Shown: positions 18,308 to 29,171 of the stretch, piece by piece
Position numbering within the stretch: the first letter of the stretch is position 1
Layout of the letters: every line of letters begins with the position of its first letter
Assembly: GCF_016908195.1 (NCBI RefSeq)
Contig: NZ_JAFBDK010000011.1
Location: forward strand, 1 to 64,000
DNA length: 64,000 nucleotides
Direction: 5' to 3'
Origin: Jeotgalibacillus terrae
Lineage (GTDB): Bacteria; Bacillota; Bacilli; Bacillales; Jeotgalibacillaceae
Translations under genes and position numbers: made by a program
Notes under the pieces: generated by a model
Told to the model about the DNA's origin: nothing
Seen by the model: the letters and a program-made list of their open reading frames with translations, nothing else
Databases searched by the model: none

Positions 18308-19273
18308 TCAATCCAGACGGATTCTTGGATCAACAACACCATACAAAATATCAGCAATCAGGTTTCCTACTAATGTTAAAGCTGAAAGCATCATTGTAAT
18401 AACCATCAGTGTCGGGTAATCACGATTTGTCACTGAGTCAAGGAATAGTTGTCCAATTCCCGGGTAAGTGAAAATTGTTTCAGTAATGATCGCGCCACTG
18501 ATTAGTGTTGCAATATCAAAGCCAAGAAAAGTTACAAGCGGGATAATCGAGTTACGCATGATATGAACATTATAAATCTTAGATGTTGGTGTCCCTTTTG
18601 CACGCGCTGTCCGTACAAAGTCTTTTCTGCTGTTTTCAATAATGTCATTTCGTAAAAACTGCGTGTAACTTGCTGTAGCAAGTGCTCCTAAAACGATAGC
18701 CGGCATTAACACATGATGAATACGACTCAGCCAGTAATCAAAAGTGCCGGGCTGCAGGGTTGGATCAACTGAGCCTGAATAAGGAATCCAGCCAAGGTTA
18801 AAGGAGAAGAAATAAATCGCAAATACAGCAGCAATAAAGGATGGTATAGCAAGTCCCAGATAATTCAGACCGCCAATCAGGTTATCTCCTACTGTATATG
18901 GTTTTCTTCCTGCATATATCCCCATTGCAAAGGCTAAAATATACGTAATTACAAGTGATGTGACACCTAAGAATATCGTGTTGGGAAGCCTCTCTAATAC
19001 TAAATCTGCTACAGGTACTTTATATCGTGTTGATGTTCCAAAATCACCTTGTAAAAATCCGCTAACCCATCTGAAATACTGTACCGGAATTGGATCATTG
19101 TATCCTAATCTTTCACGCATTTCTTCTATGTATTGTGGGTCAGTATTATTCGGATCAATCTCCCCACTGAGCGAATCTCCCGGCATCGCTTTCGCCAGGA
19201 GAAACACTACCAAGGAGATAAGGAGAAGCATTGGAATCATACCGATGATACGGCGAATTGTATACTTTAACAT
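18308..19273 (-). CDS. appB: Oligopeptide ABC transporter permease AppB
   Basis: Partner permease of AppC. The 321-residue protein begins MLKYTIRRIIGMIPMLL, the usual OppB/DppB start, and has six membrane helices. Its EAA loop is RTARAKGTPTSKIYNVHIMRN. The ATG at 19273 has AAGGAG 8 bases upstream and is preferred to the codon 18 bases earlier. It follows appA by 34 bases and precedes appC by 18. Confidence 0.94.
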   Translation of the reverse strand: MLKYTIRRIIGMIPMLLLISLVVFLLAKAMPGDSLSGEIDPNNTDPQYIEEMRERLGYNDPIPVQYFRWVSGFLQGDFGTSTRYKVPVADLVLERLPNTIFLGVTSLVITYILAFAMGIYAGRKPYTVGDNLIGGLNYLGLAIPSFIAAVFAIYFFSFNLGWIPYSGSVDPTLQPGTFDYWLSRIHHVLMPAIVLGALATASYTQFLRNDIIENSRKDFVRTARAKGTPTSKIYNVHIMRNSIIPLVTFLGFDIATLISGAIITETIFTYPGIGQLFLDSVTNRDYPTLMVITMMLSALTLVGNLIADILYGVVDPRIRLD

Positions 19274-19307
19274 AGATACTCTCCTTATCAAGCTTTACTG
19301 CATACTA

Positions 19308-21062
19308 TTATTGAGCGATAGACCACTCGTGTGGGCTGTTAGAACCTGAAACATCATATTCAACGTTTTGTACGCGCTCATTAAGAGCCATGATTTCCTC
19401 AAGTTCTGCGATGAAGATCATTGGTACATCTTCAGCTATCATCTTTTGCCATTCTACATAAATGTCTTTACGTGCGTCCCGATCATCACCAACAACTTCA
19501 AGGTCAAGTGCATCAGCAAGAAGCTGGTCAGACTCTTCGTTCTTGTAACGTGGGTAGTTCCAAAGCTGATCAGATCCCCAAAGTGCAGTTGGATCAGGGT
19601 CAGCACCAGTTCCCCAGCCGCCGAAGAATGTTTCGATAGATGGATCATCTTTTTCAATCATATCGTAATAAAGGTTAACTTCCGCCATTTCAAGCTCAGC
19701 GTTAATTCCGACTTCCTGCCAGAACTGAACGATTGCCTGTGCACGCGTTTCAAAAGTCGGGTTACCAGTAGCGTAGTGAGAGAACTTAGCAACAAATTCT
19801 TCACCATTTGGATCTTCAACAAATCCATCGCCATTTACATCTTCATAACCAGCTTCAGCAAGAAGTTCTTTTGCTTTTTCAGGATCATACTCATAAGTTG
19901 GCAGTTCTTCAGGGTCTGCAGCGATCCAGTGGTTTGATGGAACCGGACCGTTTACAGGTGAACCATATCCGAAGAAGAATGCATCAATCCAAGATTGACG
20001 GTCAATCGCATGAGCCATTGCTTTACGAAGATTTACATCAGCATACTTTTCTTTGTCTTCAACGATTTCATTTGTTTCAGCATTGAAAGTTCCAAGCTTG
20101 AAACCAACATAATAATAAGAAAGACCTGGGTACGTAACAATTTCAACATTTTCTAATTCTTCTACTTCAGGACCATTAACAGGCTGAAGCGCAATCATAT
20201 CGATGTCGCCATTTCCAAGCGCACCAACAGTTGTTGTATTATCGATTACCTGGACATTAATACCATCAAGGTTAGGTTCACCTTTCCAGTAGTCTTCGAA
20301 TTTCGTCATGATTACAGCCTCACCAGGTGTGATGCTGTCAACTTTGAATGGTCCAAGACCTACCGGCTTCGTACGTACCTGCTCTGAAGCTGACATTTCA
20401 GCTACAGGAATACCTTCGAATTGCGCACGGCTCATTGGGTAAGACCAAACGTTAACAAGGTTATTAATACGTGCTTCGTCAAATGTTACTTCGATTGTGT
20501 AATCATCAATTACGTTAAGACCAGAGATGCTGTCTGCTTCGCCTGCATTGTAAGCCGGAGCACCTTCGATTGTCTGTACGTTAGCATAACGAGGACCATC
20601 ATAGTCCGGATCTGCAATTGTTTCTAGCGCGAATACCCAGTCATGAACTGTAAGTTCAACACCGTCGTGCCACATTACACCCTGTTCGAATGTGAATGTG
20701 TATGTTTTATTATCTTCTGTTTCCCAGCTTGCAAGGTTCGGCTGAGGTTCAAGGTTTTCATCATATTGAATCAACCCTTCATCCATCAGTTCCAAAATGT
20801 AAGCATCAGTTTGGATACCATAGAATGCCCAGTTGAAAAGGCCTTCAGGCGGAGCATCTATACCGTATGTAAGAGTTCCCCCAGTTTGTGCTTCACCAGT
20901 GTCACCTTCAGCGTCGCCGCCTTCATCACCAGTGTTTTCTTCAGTTGGTTCTGTGTCTGTGTCTGCCGGCTCATCTGCGCTGTCTCCAGAACTACATGCT
21001 GCAAGGAATGCAGATAGTACAAGAAGCAGAGTAAGCATCAGCAATAGCGATTTCTTTTTCAT
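19308..21062 (-). CDS. appA: Oligopeptide-binding lipoprotein AppA
   Basis: Extracytoplasmic peptide receptor (SBP family 5) anchored to the membrane by lipid. The 584-residue protein has a lipobox ending in LAAC, with the lipidated Cys at residue 23. A long acidic, low-complexity linker (about 24-62, Asp/Glu/Thr/Gly-rich) follows, then the binding domain. The family pattern AHAIDRQSWID is near the middle. It sits between appF and appB in the transporter operon. In B. subtilis App takes up peptides up to nonapeptides; specificity here is not shown. Confidence 0.94.
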   Translation of the reverse strand: MKKKSLLLMLTLLLVLSAFLAACSSGDSADEPADTDTEPTEENTGDEGGDAEGDTGEAQTGGTLTYGIDAPPEGLFNWAFYGIQTDAYILELMDEGLIQYDENLEPQPNLASWETEDNKTYTFTFEQGVMWHDGVELTVHDWVFALETIADPDYDGPRYANVQTIEGAPAYNAGEADSISGLNVIDDYTIEVTFDEARINNLVNVWSYPMSRAQFEGIPVAEMSASEQVRTKPVGLGPFKVDSITPGEAVIMTKFEDYWKGEPNLDGINVQVIDNTTTVGALGNGDIDMIALQPVNGPEVEELENVEIVTYPGLSYYYVGFKLGTFNAETNEIVEDKEKYADVNLRKAMAHAIDRQSWIDAFFFGYGSPVNGPVPSNHWIAADPEELPTYEYDPEKAKELLAEAGYEDVNGDGFVEDPNGEEFVAKFSHYATGNPTFETRAQAIVQFWQEVGINAELEMAEVNLYYDMIEKDDPSIETFFGGWGTGADPDPTALWGSDQLWNYPRYKNEESDQLLADALDLEVVGDDRDARKDIYVEWQKMIAEDVPMIFIAELEEIMALNERVQNVEYDVSGSNSPHEWSIAQ

Positions 21063-21089
21063 TTTGTTCCCCCCAAATTGGTTTAAAGT

Positions 21090-22103
21090 TTAGTAAAGAA
21101 TACAAGCTACGTGATGACCAGGTTTCACCTCCTTTAAAGCAGGTTTGATTTCAGCACATTCTGCTTTTGCCATAGGGCAGCGCGTGTGGAACGGGCAACC
21201 TGAAGGCGGGTTTGCAGGTGATGGAACATCCCCCTGAAGCACAATACGTTCTTTACGCTTTTTAGGATCAGTTTCAGGAATTGCTGAAATTAACGCCTGG
21301 GTATAAGGGTGAAGCGGCTCAGCATAAAGACTCTTATTCGTCGCTACCTCCACCATATTGCCGAGATACATAACCCCGATTCTGTCACTCATATGTTTCA
21401 CAACACTAAGGTCATGGGCAATAAATAAGAATGTAAGGTCAAATTCACCCTGCAGTTCTTTAAGCAGGTTCAATACCTGTGATTGTACGGATACATCAAG
21501 TGCTGATACAGGCTCATCTGCTACGATCAGCTTCGGCTTCAAAGCAAGTGCTCTTGCAATTCCGATACGCTGACGCTGACCACCTGAGAACTCATGCGCA
21601 TATTTGTCATACGCTTCAGGCGGGAGACCAACACGTCTTAGCAGTTCAAGAATTTCCGGTTTCAATGATTTTTTACTTACTTTACGATAATTCCGGATCG
21701 GTTCTGATACGATATCTCCTACACTTTGAGTAGGGTTCAGTGATGCATAAGGATCCTGGAACACCATCTGGAAATCCTGTCTTGCTTTTCTCAGCTCATT
21801 GCCTTTGATGTTTGTGATATCTTTACCGTCAAAAAGAATTTTTCCTTCAGTTGGTGTTAATAATCTGAGAATGGTTCTGCCTGTTGTTGACTTTCCACAC
21901 CCTGATTCACCAACAAGGCCAAGTGTTTCGCCTTTTTTGATCTGGATATTAATATCATCTACTGCTTTTACGTTACCAATCGTTCTCTTGAGGAAACCGC
22001 CTTTGATTGGATAGTATGTTTTCAGGTTTTGAATATCGAGTAGTACTTCTTTTTCAGTTTCAGGCGGCTGAGCGGTTGTCTCGCGCGTTTCCGTCATGTT
22101 CAT
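21090..22103 (-). CDS. appF: Oligopeptide ABC transporter ATPase AppF
   Basis: One of two ATPases that power the peptide importer. The 337-residue protein has Walker [10 protein letters not shown], signature [14 protein letters not shown], Walker B LIVADEP and the switch His in [14 protein letters not shown]. The C-terminal oligopeptide-transporter extension contains a cysteine set ([14 protein letters not shown], later C in HHVAC) that may hold an Fe-S cluster as in related proteins. Its start overlaps the appD stop by 4 bases. Confidence 0.95.
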   Translation of the reverse strand: MNMTETRETTAQPPETEKEVLLDIQNLKTYYPIKGGFLKRTIGNVKAVDDINIQIKKGETLGLVGESGCGKSTTGRTILRLLTPTEGKILFDGKDITNIKGNELRKARQDFQMVFQDPYASLNPTQSVGDIVSEPIRNYRKVSKKSLKPEILELLRRVGLPPEAYDKYAHEFSGGQRQRIGIARALALKPKLIVADEPVSALDVSVQSQVLNLLKELQGEFDLTFLFIAHDLSVVKHMSDRIGVMYLGNMVEVATNKSLYAEPLHPYTQALISAIPETDPKKRKERIVLQGDVPSPANPPSGCPFHTRCPMAKAECAEIKPALKEVKPGHHVACILY

Positions 22104-23128
22104 CTGTCACCCACCCTTTCAGGCTGTTTACTATTTTCATATAGAATACAGGCAACTTCATGGCCCGGTTCATCTTCTGCTAGTACAGGTGTGATCTGCG
22201 TGCACTCTGGCATTGCCTTAGGGCATCTGTTTGCGAAGCGGCAGCCCACCTGCGGCATTTTCTGAATAGAAGGTACAAGCCCTTCGATCGTAGCAAGTGA
22301 TTCTACTTCTTCATCCATTTTTGGAATGGCATTCATCAGCAATTGTGTGTATGGATGTTTTGGATTATCAAACAATTCCATCACATCTGTTCTTTCAACA
22401 ATTTTTCCTGCGTACATAACAATGACCTCGTCACAGATTTCTGAGACGACGCCCAGGTCATGCGTAATCATGATGATGGCCATGTCGTTCACTTCCTGGA
22501 TATCTTTTAGCAGTTCCAGAATCTGCGCCTGTACTGTTACATCTAGTGCAGTTGTCGGCTCATCCGCTATCAGGAGCTTTGGCTGACAGGCGATTGCCAT
22601 TGCGATCATTACACGTTGTCTCATACCGCCTGATAACTGGTGAGGATATTCTTCAACAATACTCTCAGGTCTTGGAATTCCAACACTCTTAAGTAAAGCA
22701 ACACTTTTCTTTCTCGCTTCTTTTTTATCAATTTTTTCATGATTGAGAAGCACTTCTTCTATCTGATAACCGATTGTAAAAACCGGATTAAGAGCAGTCA
22801 TAGGTTCCTGGAAAATCATCGAGATGTCTTTACCGCGGATCTTGTTCATTTCACGTTCTGATAATTTTTCAAGATTTCTTCCTTCGAATTTGATTTCTCC
22901 TCCACGGACCTTTCCGATTCCCTGTGGAAGGAGCTGCATTACGGACAGTGACATAACACTTTTACCGCAGCCGGATTCTCCGACTATTCCGACAATTTTT
23001 CTCCTGTCGACTTTCAAGGATACTTTTTCAACAGCGTTGTAATAATTCTTGCCAATCTTAAACCCTGTCTGGAGCTCCTTGATCTCTAAAAGTGGTGTCT
23101 CGTTCTGTCCTGCCGTTTTTCTAACCAT
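22100..23128 (-). CDS. appD: Oligopeptide ABC transporter ATPase AppD
   Basis: The second ATPase of the importer. The 342-residue protein has Walker [10 protein letters not shown], signature [14 protein letters not shown], Walker B LLIADEP and the His switch in [14 protein letters not shown]. The C-terminal Cys-rich segment ([14 protein letters not shown]) matches AppF. The ATG at 23128 is preferred over one 30 bases upstream because AGAGGTG precedes it. It is the first gene of the operon; the D-F-A-B-C order is that of B. subtilis app rather than opp. Confidence 0.94.
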   Translation of the reverse strand: MVRKTAGQNETPLLEIKELQTGFKIGKNYYNAVEKVSLKVDRRKIVGIVGESGCGKSVMSLSVMQLLPQGIGKVRGGEIKFEGRNLEKLSEREMNKIRGKDISMIFQEPMTALNPVFTIGYQIEEVLLNHEKIDKKEARKKSVALLKSVGIPRPESIVEEYPHQLSGGMRQRVMIAMAIACQPKLLIADEPTTALDVTVQAQILELLKDIQEVNDMAIIMITHDLGVVSEICDEVIVMYAGKIVERTDVMELFDNPKHPYTQLLMNAIPKMDEEVESLATIEGLVPSIQKMPQVGCRFANRCPKAMPECTQITPVLAEDEPGHEVACILYENSKQPERVGDR

Positions 23129-23468
23129 CTGAACACCTCTAATATTTCTTATTTTCAATCAATTTATATTATTTGTATAAAATACTATTACAGATAGATT
23201 ACAATTTCAACTTGTTTTTTCTAAATCTTTGCAATTACCCCCCTCTACTATACTTAAAACGTTGATTTTAAAGGGTTTTGTCGAATTAAAAAAATTTTAA
23301 AAATATTTTCACACTCAAAATATTGTTGTAATAAACATCATACGCTATTACATATATAACTTTAATAGGTAAAGTGAATTATATTACAATAGGATGCATG
23401 AATATTCATTCATATTCATATAAAAAAGCGGGGCTGCATTTAGCAAACCCCACTCCCGTATATCGATT
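23129..23468. other. Intergenic region appD-fabF (340 bp)
   Basis: Very AT-rich. It carries the fabF terminator at its right end and must hold the app promoter. A CodY-like sequence (23293-23307, three mismatches to AATTTTCWGAAAATT) and an ATGAATATTCAT palindrome (23398-23409) are present. Both could arise by chance in such AT-rich DNA. No gene was seen. Confidence 0.5.
23423..23453 (-). terminator. Terminator of fabH-fabF
   Basis: On the minus strand GTGGGGTTTGC pairs with GCAGCCCCGC across a 5-base loop and runs into TTTTTT, just after the fabF stop. Confidence 0.88.
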
Positions 23469-24704
23469 TTATTCATATGATTTAAATATGATTGTTGCAT
23501 TATGACCACCAAAACCAAGGGAATTACTAACTGCGGCCTTTATTTTCTGTTCTCTGGCTGCATTCGGTACATAGTCCAGGTCACATTCAGGATCAGCTTC
23601 TTCTAAGTTCATAGTTGGAGGAAGTATACTGTTCTTAATTGCAAGCACAGTGAATATCGCTTCAACTCCACCGGCAGCTCCGAGCAGATGTCCCGTCATA
23701 GACTTCGTTGAACTGACAGCGAGCTTATATGCATGTTCTCCGAATACTTCTTTAATTGCCATCGTCTCGTATTTGTCATTATATGGTGTGCTTGTACCGT
23801 GCGCATTGATATAGCCGATATCTTCAGGGCTGAGTCCTGCATCTTCAAGAGACTGTTTCATTGCACGCACACCGCCTTCGCCTCCAGGAGAAGGCGCTGT
23901 AATATGGTAAGCGTCTCCTGTAGAACCATAACCGGTAATCTCTGCATAGATCTTTGCATTTCTTGCCAGGGCATGCTCAAGTTCTTCTAATACTAAAACC
24001 CCTGCACCTTCCCCCATTACAAAACCATCTCTGTTTTTATCAAAAGGACGGCTTGCTTTTGTCACGTCTTCATTTAACGTCAGTGCTGTGTTAGCTGTAA
24101 AACCAGCCATAGCCATTTGTGAAATTGGTGCTTCAGCTCCACCCGTGATCATTGCGTCTGCATCTCCACGCTGAATCACTTTAAATGCATCGCCAATTGA
24201 GTTTGTCCCGCTTGCACATGCAGTCACTGTACATGAATTCATTCCTTTAGCACCGAGATCAATAGAAACCTGTCCCGCAGCCATATCAGGAATCATCATT
24301 GGTACGAAAAACGGGCTGACGCGCTTATAGCCTCTCTTTTGGAACGTCTCAAACTGCTTTTCAAAAGTTTCCATTCCGCCAATTCCGCTACCGATCCATA
24401 CCCCAATCCGGTCAGCATTAGATGATATATCCAGTGCAGAATCCTTGACCGCTTCACGTGATGCAACGATCGCGTAATGAGTAAAACGGTCCATTTTACG
24501 TGCTTCTTTTCTCTCTAGGTGATCTTCTATATTAAAGTCTTTTAACTCAGCAACTGCTCTTGCAGGAAATTCTTCCTGATTCAGTCTTGTCAGTTCCCCG
24601 ATACCTGACTTTCCATTGATAATACTGTCCCATGATGTATGCACATCATTTCCTACTGGTGATACCATACCAAGACCAGTCACTACAACACGTCTATTTG
24701 TCAT
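23469..24704 (-). CDS. fabF: 3-oxoacyl-ACP synthase II, FabF
   Basis: Condensing enzyme that extends acyl-ACP with malonyl-ACP. The 411-residue protein has the Cys-His-His triad: Cys163 in TACASG, His302 in [11 protein letters not shown] and His339 in [11 protein letters not shown]. The ATG at 24704 is chosen over one three codons upstream, which directly abuts GGAG. It follows fabH with a 130-base gap that forms strong RNA structure. In B. subtilis fabHA-fabF is a FapR-controlled operon. Confidence 0.96.
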   Translation of the reverse strand: MTNRRVVVTGLGMVSPVGNDVHTSWDSIINGKSGIGELTRLNQEEFPARAVAELKDFNIEDHLERKEARKMDRFTHYAIVASREAVKDSALDISSNADRIGVWIGSGIGGMETFEKQFETFQKRGYKRVSPFFVPMMIPDMAAGQVSIDLGAKGMNSCTVTACASGTNSIGDAFKVIQRGDADAMITGGAEAPISQMAMAGFTANTALTLNEDVTKASRPFDKNRDGFVMGEGAGVLVLEELEHALARNAKIYAEITGYGSTGDAYHITAPSPGGEGGVRAMKQSLEDAGLSPEDIGYINAHGTSTPYNDKYETMAIKEVFGEHAYKLAVSSTKSMTGHLLGAAGGVEAIFTVLAIKNSILPPTMNLEEADPECDLDYVPNAAREQKIKAAVSNSLGFGGHNATIIFKSYE

Positions 24705-24741
24705 GATTGTCATCTCCTACTTATATAATTGATCGGTTATT

Positions 24742-24779
24742 GGGAGAGTAGAAGCGGGTCTGACCCGGGTCTACCTCCC
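24742..24779. repeat. Structured palindrome in the fabH-fabF gap
   Basis: A strong imperfect hairpin runs from GGGAGAGTAGA to TCTACCTCCC, with an inner CGGGTCTGACCCG palindrome. A second copy of the GACCTGACCCTCC-type motif follows at 24805-24816. No T-run is present, so it is not a standard terminator. It may control passage of transcripts or message stability between fabH and fabF, or be a small dispersed element. Confidence 0.5.
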
Positions 24780-24834
24780 GAATAGAGTGTACATGTAGAG
24801 AAGGACCTGACCCTCCTATACAAAGAAAGCCGGT

Positions 24835-25770
24835 TTATCTTCCCCAGCGCATAGCAATGGCGCCCCATGTAAGGCCTCCACCAAAGCCTACCATTACAAG
24901 CAGATCGCCATCTTTAATTCGTCCTGCTTCGAGATCTTCTATTAGTGAGATCGGAATGGACGCTGCTGATGTGTTCCCGTATTTATTCACTGTCATAGAC
25001 ATTTTCTCAACAGGCAGATCAAGCCTTTGTCTTGAAGCTTCCATAATTCGGATATTCGCCTGATGTGGAATCAGATAATCTACATCCTCTTTTGTCAGTC
25101 CTGCTTTTTCAAGGACATTGATGCTTGATTCCCCCATTTGTCTTACAGCGAATTTAAATACTTCGCGTCCGTTCATATAGATGCCTTCTTCACCCTGGTA
25201 CAAATGATTTCCGCCTGAGCCGTCAGCACCAAGCTCAAATGAAAGTATACCCTTATCATCATCTACTGGACCGAGGACCATTGCACCGGCACCGTCTCCA
25301 AAAAGGACAGCTGTGTTACGGTCATCCCAGTTCGTAACCTTGCTGAGTTTTTCCACACCTACTACAAGGACCTGCTGATATCCGGCATTTTCAATAAATT
25401 GTTTTGCTGTTACCATTCCATACATGAACCCTGCACAGGCAGCTGACAGATCCATGGCAGCCGCTTTTTTTGCCCCAAGCTTTTCCTGCAGCATCGTTGC
25501 TACTGATGGGAATGGCTTATCCGGTGTTACTGTTGCTACTAGTATCATATCAAGGTCTTCAGCGTTCGTCCCTGCATTTTCGAGCGCACTGAGCGCAGCT
25601 TCGTATGCCATATCGGACGTATTCGTTTCATCATCAGCCAATCGGCGTTCTTCTATACCTGTACGAGTCCGGATCCATTCATCTGAAGTATCCATTTGTT
25701 TTTCAAGATCATGATTCGTTACAACTCTTTCAGGTAAATACCGCCCTACCCCTAAAGCACCTGCACGCAT
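24835..25770 (-). CDS. fabH: 3-oxoacyl-ACP synthase III, FabH
   Basis: It starts fatty-acid synthesis by condensing an acyl-CoA primer with malonyl-ACP; Gram-positive FabH enzymes prefer branched primers. The 311-residue protein has the Cys-His-Asn triad: Cys112 in [11 protein letters not shown], His236 in IPHQANIRI and Asn266 in [10 protein letters not shown]. It heads the fabH-fabF pair and has a FapR-like site upstream. A single FabH is seen in the window. Confidence 0.97.
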   Translation of the reverse strand: MRAGALGVGRYLPERVVTNHDLEKQMDTSDEWIRTRTGIEERRLADDETNTSDMAYEAALSALENAGTNAEDLDMILVATVTPDKPFPSVATMLQEKLGAKKAAAMDLSAACAGFMYGMVTAKQFIENAGYQQVLVVGVEKLSKVTNWDDRNTAVLFGDGAGAMVLGPVDDDKGILSFELGADGSGGNHLYQGEEGIYMNGREVFKFAVRQMGESSINVLEKAGLTKEDVDYLIPHQANIRIMEASRQRLDLPVEKMSMTVNKYGNTSAASIPISLIEDLEAGRIKDGDLLVMVGFGGGLTWGAIAMRWGR

Positions 25771-25814
25771 ATATCTTCCTTCTTTCTGATATTTTTTATC
25801 TGTATGATCAAATA

Positions 25815-25831
25815 TTATGAGTTGGTACTAA
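25815..25831. promoter_or_regulatory. FapR-like operator upstream of fabH
   Basis: Minus-strand TTAGTACCAACTCATAA keeps the perfect TTAGTACC half of the FapR operator; the other half matches only in part. It lies 45 bases before the fabH start, where FapR acts in B. subtilis. Confidence 0.65.
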
Positions 25832-25924
25832 TATTATATGATAATGAAGTTCTTTTCAACTTATGAATATTTTTCGGGGGCACAGGAGGGACGGAGCTCG
25901 CTTTGCCGGATTTAGAATAACGCT

Positions 25925-25957
25925 AAAAAAAGCACACCACGCTCCATATCCGGTGTA
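25925..25957 (-). terminator. Second (tandem) terminator candidate of comZ
   Basis: On the minus strand GTACACC pairs with GGTGTGC (one wobble) over a 13-base loop and is followed by TTTTTTT. It lies beyond the main comZ terminator. Confidence 0.55.
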
Positions 25958-25964
25958 CTCCAAT

Positions 25965-25992
25965 AAAAAAACCGTGACAAATTAGTCACGGT
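25965..25992 (-). terminator. Terminator of comZ
   Basis: On the minus strand ACCGTGAC pairs with GTCACGGT over a 6-base loop and leads into six T. Confidence 0.88.
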
Positions 25993-26020
25993 CCCATCCC
26001 ACATTCCTGTGATCATTTAC

Positions 26021-26203
26021 TTATTTCTCTGCGTCTGCTTTACCCAGTTCATAAGCATCATTCATTGCCTTCGCAAAGATTGACATAAAAGGCTGCAGTG
26101 ATTCAACCGACACCTCGATACCTGCTTCATCCATTTTTGCTTTCGCTTCAGGTAAGTACTTCATTGCGATTTGCATAAATTCCATTGTTTTATCATCTGC
26201 CAT
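26021..26203 (-). CDS. comZ: ComZ, late-competence operon repressor
   Basis: In B. subtilis ComZ is a small protein that lowers expression of the comG DNA-uptake operon. The 60-residue product shares the family core MEFMQIAMKYLPEAK (about 7-21), GIEVSVESLQPFM and AYELGKADA. The ATG has AAAGGAGAG upstream. It lies upstream of fabH on the same strand, as in B. subtilis (comZ-yjzB-fabHA), but the usual partner gene med is not next to it. Two terminators follow it. Confidence 0.88.
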   Translation of the reverse strand: MADDKTMEFMQIAMKYLPEAKAKMDEAGIEVSVESLQPFMSIFAKAMNDAYELGKADAEK

Positions 26204-26344
26204 ATGAATCTCTCCTTTGCATTCTGTTTAAGTGCTTCATTATCTTAACTCAAATGTTGAATGATTTCATTGATTGTACATTTCTTTTCGAAAAAATTGT
26301 GCTAAAATGAAAGCGATGTATTTTTCTGAAATGAGGTGAATCCC

Positions 26345-26530
26345 TTGGCATATTTTATGACTTTGTTCTGGACATTCTTATTAACACACATGATGGCTTA
26401 CGTAGTAAGCTCAATGAATGGCGTACCATATGAATTTATGACAGCTAATATTATTGCTGTGGTTGTGACTGTACTATTATTCGTAATCGGCACAGTTATC
26501 CCAAAACCTGAACCTGCAGAGCACCACTAA
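26345..26530 (+). CDS. yjzD: Small membrane protein, DUF2929 (YjzD-like)
   Basis: Function unknown. The 61-residue product has two membrane helices (about 5-25 and 33-52) and resembles the DUF2929/YjzD family (TLFWTFLLTHMMAYVVSSMNG). The TTG at 26345 is preferred to the GTG at 26336 because AGGTGA lies 7 bases before it. It is divergent from comZ. The B. subtilis yjzD gene lies near comZ, which supports the assignment. Confidence 0.75.
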   Translation: MAYFMTLFWTFLLTHMMAYVVSSMNGVPYEFMTANIIAVVVTVLLFVIGTVIPKPEPAEHH

Positions 26531-26567
26531 AAAATCATGATCCCCGATACAGGGATCATGATTTTAT
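26531..26567. terminator. Bidirectional terminator, yjzD / clpB
   Basis: The stem AAAATCATGATCCC and complement around a 7-base loop has A- and T-runs on both sides. It separates two convergent genes and touches the clpB stop. Confidence 0.88.
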
Positions 26568-29143
26568 TATTTATGAATGATGTTATACTGCTCCTGATCA
26601 CGTGCGATCATGATATCACTGTGAGGCGCTAAGTTTCCTTTCAGCAATTCTTTTGCAAGCAGTGTTTCAATCTCTTTTTGAATATATCTTTTTAATGGTC
26701 TTGCCCCAAATGAAGGGTTATAGGCCGTTTTTGCTATATAGGCGACTGTTTTGTCCGAGAGTTCGAGTGTTATGTGCTGTTCATTTAATCTCTCCTGCAG
26801 TTCTTCAATCATCTTATAGACGATCCCCTTCATATGATCTTCTGTTAAAGGATTGAACAATACAATATCATCCATCCGGTTCAGCAGCTCCGGCCTGAAG
26901 TGACGGTGCAGTTCGCCCATTACAAGTTCCCTTGCCTGCTCAGGCTCACCCTGATGCTCAAGCAGGTAACCGGACCCGATGTTCGATGTCATAATAATAA
27001 TCGTATTTTTAAAATCCACTGTTCTACCTTTTGAATCTGTAATTCTTCCCTCATCGAGCATTTGAAGAAGAATATTGAATACTTCAGGATGTGCTTTTTC
27101 AATTTCGTCTAAAAGAATGACTGAGTAAGGCTTTCTTCTGACCGCTTCAGTCAGCTGACCGCCTTCTTCATATCCGATATACCCCGGAGGTGCACCAATC
27201 AGTCTTGAGACCGCGTGTTTTTCCATATACTCGGACATATCAATTCTGATCATCTGCTCTTCACTGTCAAAGAGAGTGTAAGCAAGAGACTTAGCAAGCT
27301 CAGTTTTACCGACGCCTGTTGGTCCAAGGAAGATAAATGATCCAATCGGCCGGTCAGGATCTTTAATCCCTGCACGTGCACGCATAACAGCCTCACTGAC
27401 AGCTGTCACAGCTTCCTGCTGACCGATCACTCTTTCATGCAGCGTATCTTCAAGGCGCAGCAGTTTTTGACGTTCTTCTTCTATTAATCTGTTCACAGGG
27501 ATACCGGTCCATCTTGCAACAATCGATGCGATCTCCTCTTCAGATACTTCTTCCCTTAACAGTCTGTTGTCATCCCGACCCATCTCATGTTCATTTTCAA
27601 GTGCTGTAATTTCCTTTTCAAGCTTTGGAATATGTCCGTGTTTTAATTCAGCGGCTTTTGACAGATCATAGTTATTTTCTGCCTCCTCAAGCTCTCTTCT
27701 TAATTTATCAAGTTCTTCTTTTTTCTCCTGGATCCCGACAAGTGACTGCTTTTCATTCTCCCATTTTGATTTCATTACTTCTGCCTGTTCTTTCAGTTCC
27801 GCAAGCTCCAGACGGAGTTTTCTTAGGCGCTCAATGCTCGCCGGATCTTTCTCTTTCGCGAGTGCTTCTTCTTCGATTTCAAGCTGCATCACTCTTCTGA
27901 ATGATTCATCAAGTTCCTGCGGCATAGAATCAATTTCCGTTCTGATCATGGCACATGCCTCATCAATTAAATCAATCGCTTTATCAGGCAAAAAGCGGTC
28001 AGTTATATAGCGCTCTGATAATTTGGCTGATGCTACAATTGCACTGTCATGAATGCGCACACCGTGATGGAGTTCAAAGCGCTCTTTCAGCCCTCTTAAA
28101 ATGGAAACCGTATCATCTTCATCCGGTTCGTGTACCATCACCTGCTGGAATCTCCGTTCTAATGCGGGATCTTTTTCAATATACTGTCTATGTTCATTCA
28201 GTGTTGTGGCACCGATACAGTGGATTTCACCTCTGGCAAGCATAGGCTTCAGCATATTTCCAGCATCCATTGCACCTTCAGTTTTACCTGCACCTACAAT
28301 TGTGTGAAGCTCATCAATGAACAGGATGATCTGTCCATTACTGTTTTTCACTTCTGCCAATACAGCTTTTAATCTTTCTTCAAATTCTCCTCTGAATTTA
28401 GCACCAGCTACAAGCGCACTCATATCAAGCTCGAATACAATTTTATCTTTCAAGCCTTCAGGCACGTCTTTTCTGACGATCCGCTGGGCAAGCCCTTCTA
28501 CAATCGCCGTCTTACCAACGCCCGGCTCTCCAATTAATACTGGATTATTTTTTGTTTTTCTCGAAAGAATCCGGATGACGTGTCTGATCTCCGCATCACG
28601 CCCAATGACAGGGTCCATCTTTCCTTTTTTTACTTCTTCGACTAAGTCACGCCCGTATTTAGAAAGCGCTTCGTATGCAACTTCAGGATTTTGACTCGTC
28701 ACCCTTTTTCCTCCTCTGATTTCATCTGTTACTTTTTTTAACGCCTCAGGACCATCACTGTGACTGATCAAGTATTTCGCAACAGGCAGATGGCTCATAT
28801 TCATTAGTCCAAGCAGCAGGTGTTCAATTGACAAGAACTCATCTTCATATTCTTTCATGATCTCTTCAGATTTTTTCAGCCAGCTTCCCGTATCGCCTGT
28901 AAAAACCGGGTCGTACCCGTCAGACTGTATCTGTGGGAAAGATGTGAGTCTCTGTGCTGTATATGCCTCCAGATCAGCCATATCTACATGAATGCCTGTC
29001 AACAGCCGCCCGGCAAATTCATTTCTCGTCAGTGCTTCAAACACGTGCTCCACTTCGATTGTGGAATGCCTGCTGCTCGTGGCAAGCTCTTTTCCTTCTG
29101 CAAAAGCATTCTGAACACTGTATGTCATTTGATCGAGTTTCAT
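26567..29143 (-). CDS. clpB: Protein disaggregase ClpB
   Basis: A Hsp100 ATPase that pulls proteins out of aggregates together with DnaK. The 858-residue protein has the N domain (1-145) and the first AAA+ domain (Walker A GEPGVGKT near residue 204). The coiled-coil middle domain (about 405-525, Glu/Lys/Leu-rich) is diagnostic for ClpB against ClpC. The second AAA+ domain has GPTGVGKT near 603. No ClpP-binding tripeptide loop was apparent. It is monocistronic, with a CtsR operator right before the ribosome site. B. subtilis lacks clpB. Confidence 0.97.
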   Translation of the reverse strand: MKLDQMTYSVQNAFAEGKELATSSRHSTIEVEHVFEALTRNEFAGRLLTGIHVDMADLEAYTAQRLTSFPQIQSDGYDPVFTGDTGSWLKKSEEIMKEYEDEFLSIEHLLLGLMNMSHLPVAKYLISHSDGPEALKKVTDEIRGGKRVTSQNPEVAYEALSKYGRDLVEEVKKGKMDPVIGRDAEIRHVIRILSRKTKNNPVLIGEPGVGKTAIVEGLAQRIVRKDVPEGLKDKIVFELDMSALVAGAKFRGEFEERLKAVLAEVKNSNGQIILFIDELHTIVGAGKTEGAMDAGNMLKPMLARGEIHCIGATTLNEHRQYIEKDPALERRFQQVMVHEPDEDDTVSILRGLKERFELHHGVRIHDSAIVASAKLSERYITDRFLPDKAIDLIDEACAMIRTEIDSMPQELDESFRRVMQLEIEEEALAKEKDPASIERLRKLRLELAELKEQAEVMKSKWENEKQSLVGIQEKKEELDKLRRELEEAENNYDLSKAAELKHGHIPKLEKEITALENEHEMGRDDNRLLREEVSEEEIASIVARWTGIPVNRLIEEERQKLLRLEDTLHERVIGQQEAVTAVSEAVMRARAGIKDPDRPIGSFIFLGPTGVGKTELAKSLAYTLFDSEEQMIRIDMSEYMEKHAVSRLIGAPPGYIGYEEGGQLTEAVRRKPYSVILLDEIEKAHPEVFNILLQMLDEGRITDSKGRTVDFKNTIIIMTSNIGSGYLLEHQGEPEQARELVMGELHRHFRPELLNRMDDIVLFNPLTEDHMKGIVYKMIEELQERLNEQHITLELSDKTVAYIAKTAYNPSFGARPLKRYIQKEIETLLAKELLKGNLAPHSDIMIARDQEQYNIIHK

Positions 29144-29154
29144 CTGACCACTCC

Positions 29155-29171
29155 TTTGACCTTCTTTGACC
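29155..29171 (-). promoter_or_regulatory. CtsR operator of clpB
   Basis: Minus-strand GGTCAAAGAAGGTCAAA is an exact direct heptad repeat (GGTCAAA-N3-GGTCAAA), the consensus CtsR box. It starts 12 bases before the clpB ATG and its right end runs into the AAAGGAG ribosome site. Confidence 0.92.

Noticed and set aside
19368-19937. 189-codon plus-strand open frame inside appA
   Set aside because: Antisense shadow of the binding-protein gene, Cys/Phe/Ile-rich and without a ribosome site.
23293-23307. CodY box upstream of appD
   Set aside because: Three mismatches to the 15-base consensus in extremely AT-rich DNA; not strong enough to list as a site.
23396-23413. ArgR/AhrC-like box (ATGAATATTCAT)
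   Set aside because: A short AT palindrome next to the fabF terminator, far from the appD start and with no arginine gene nearby.
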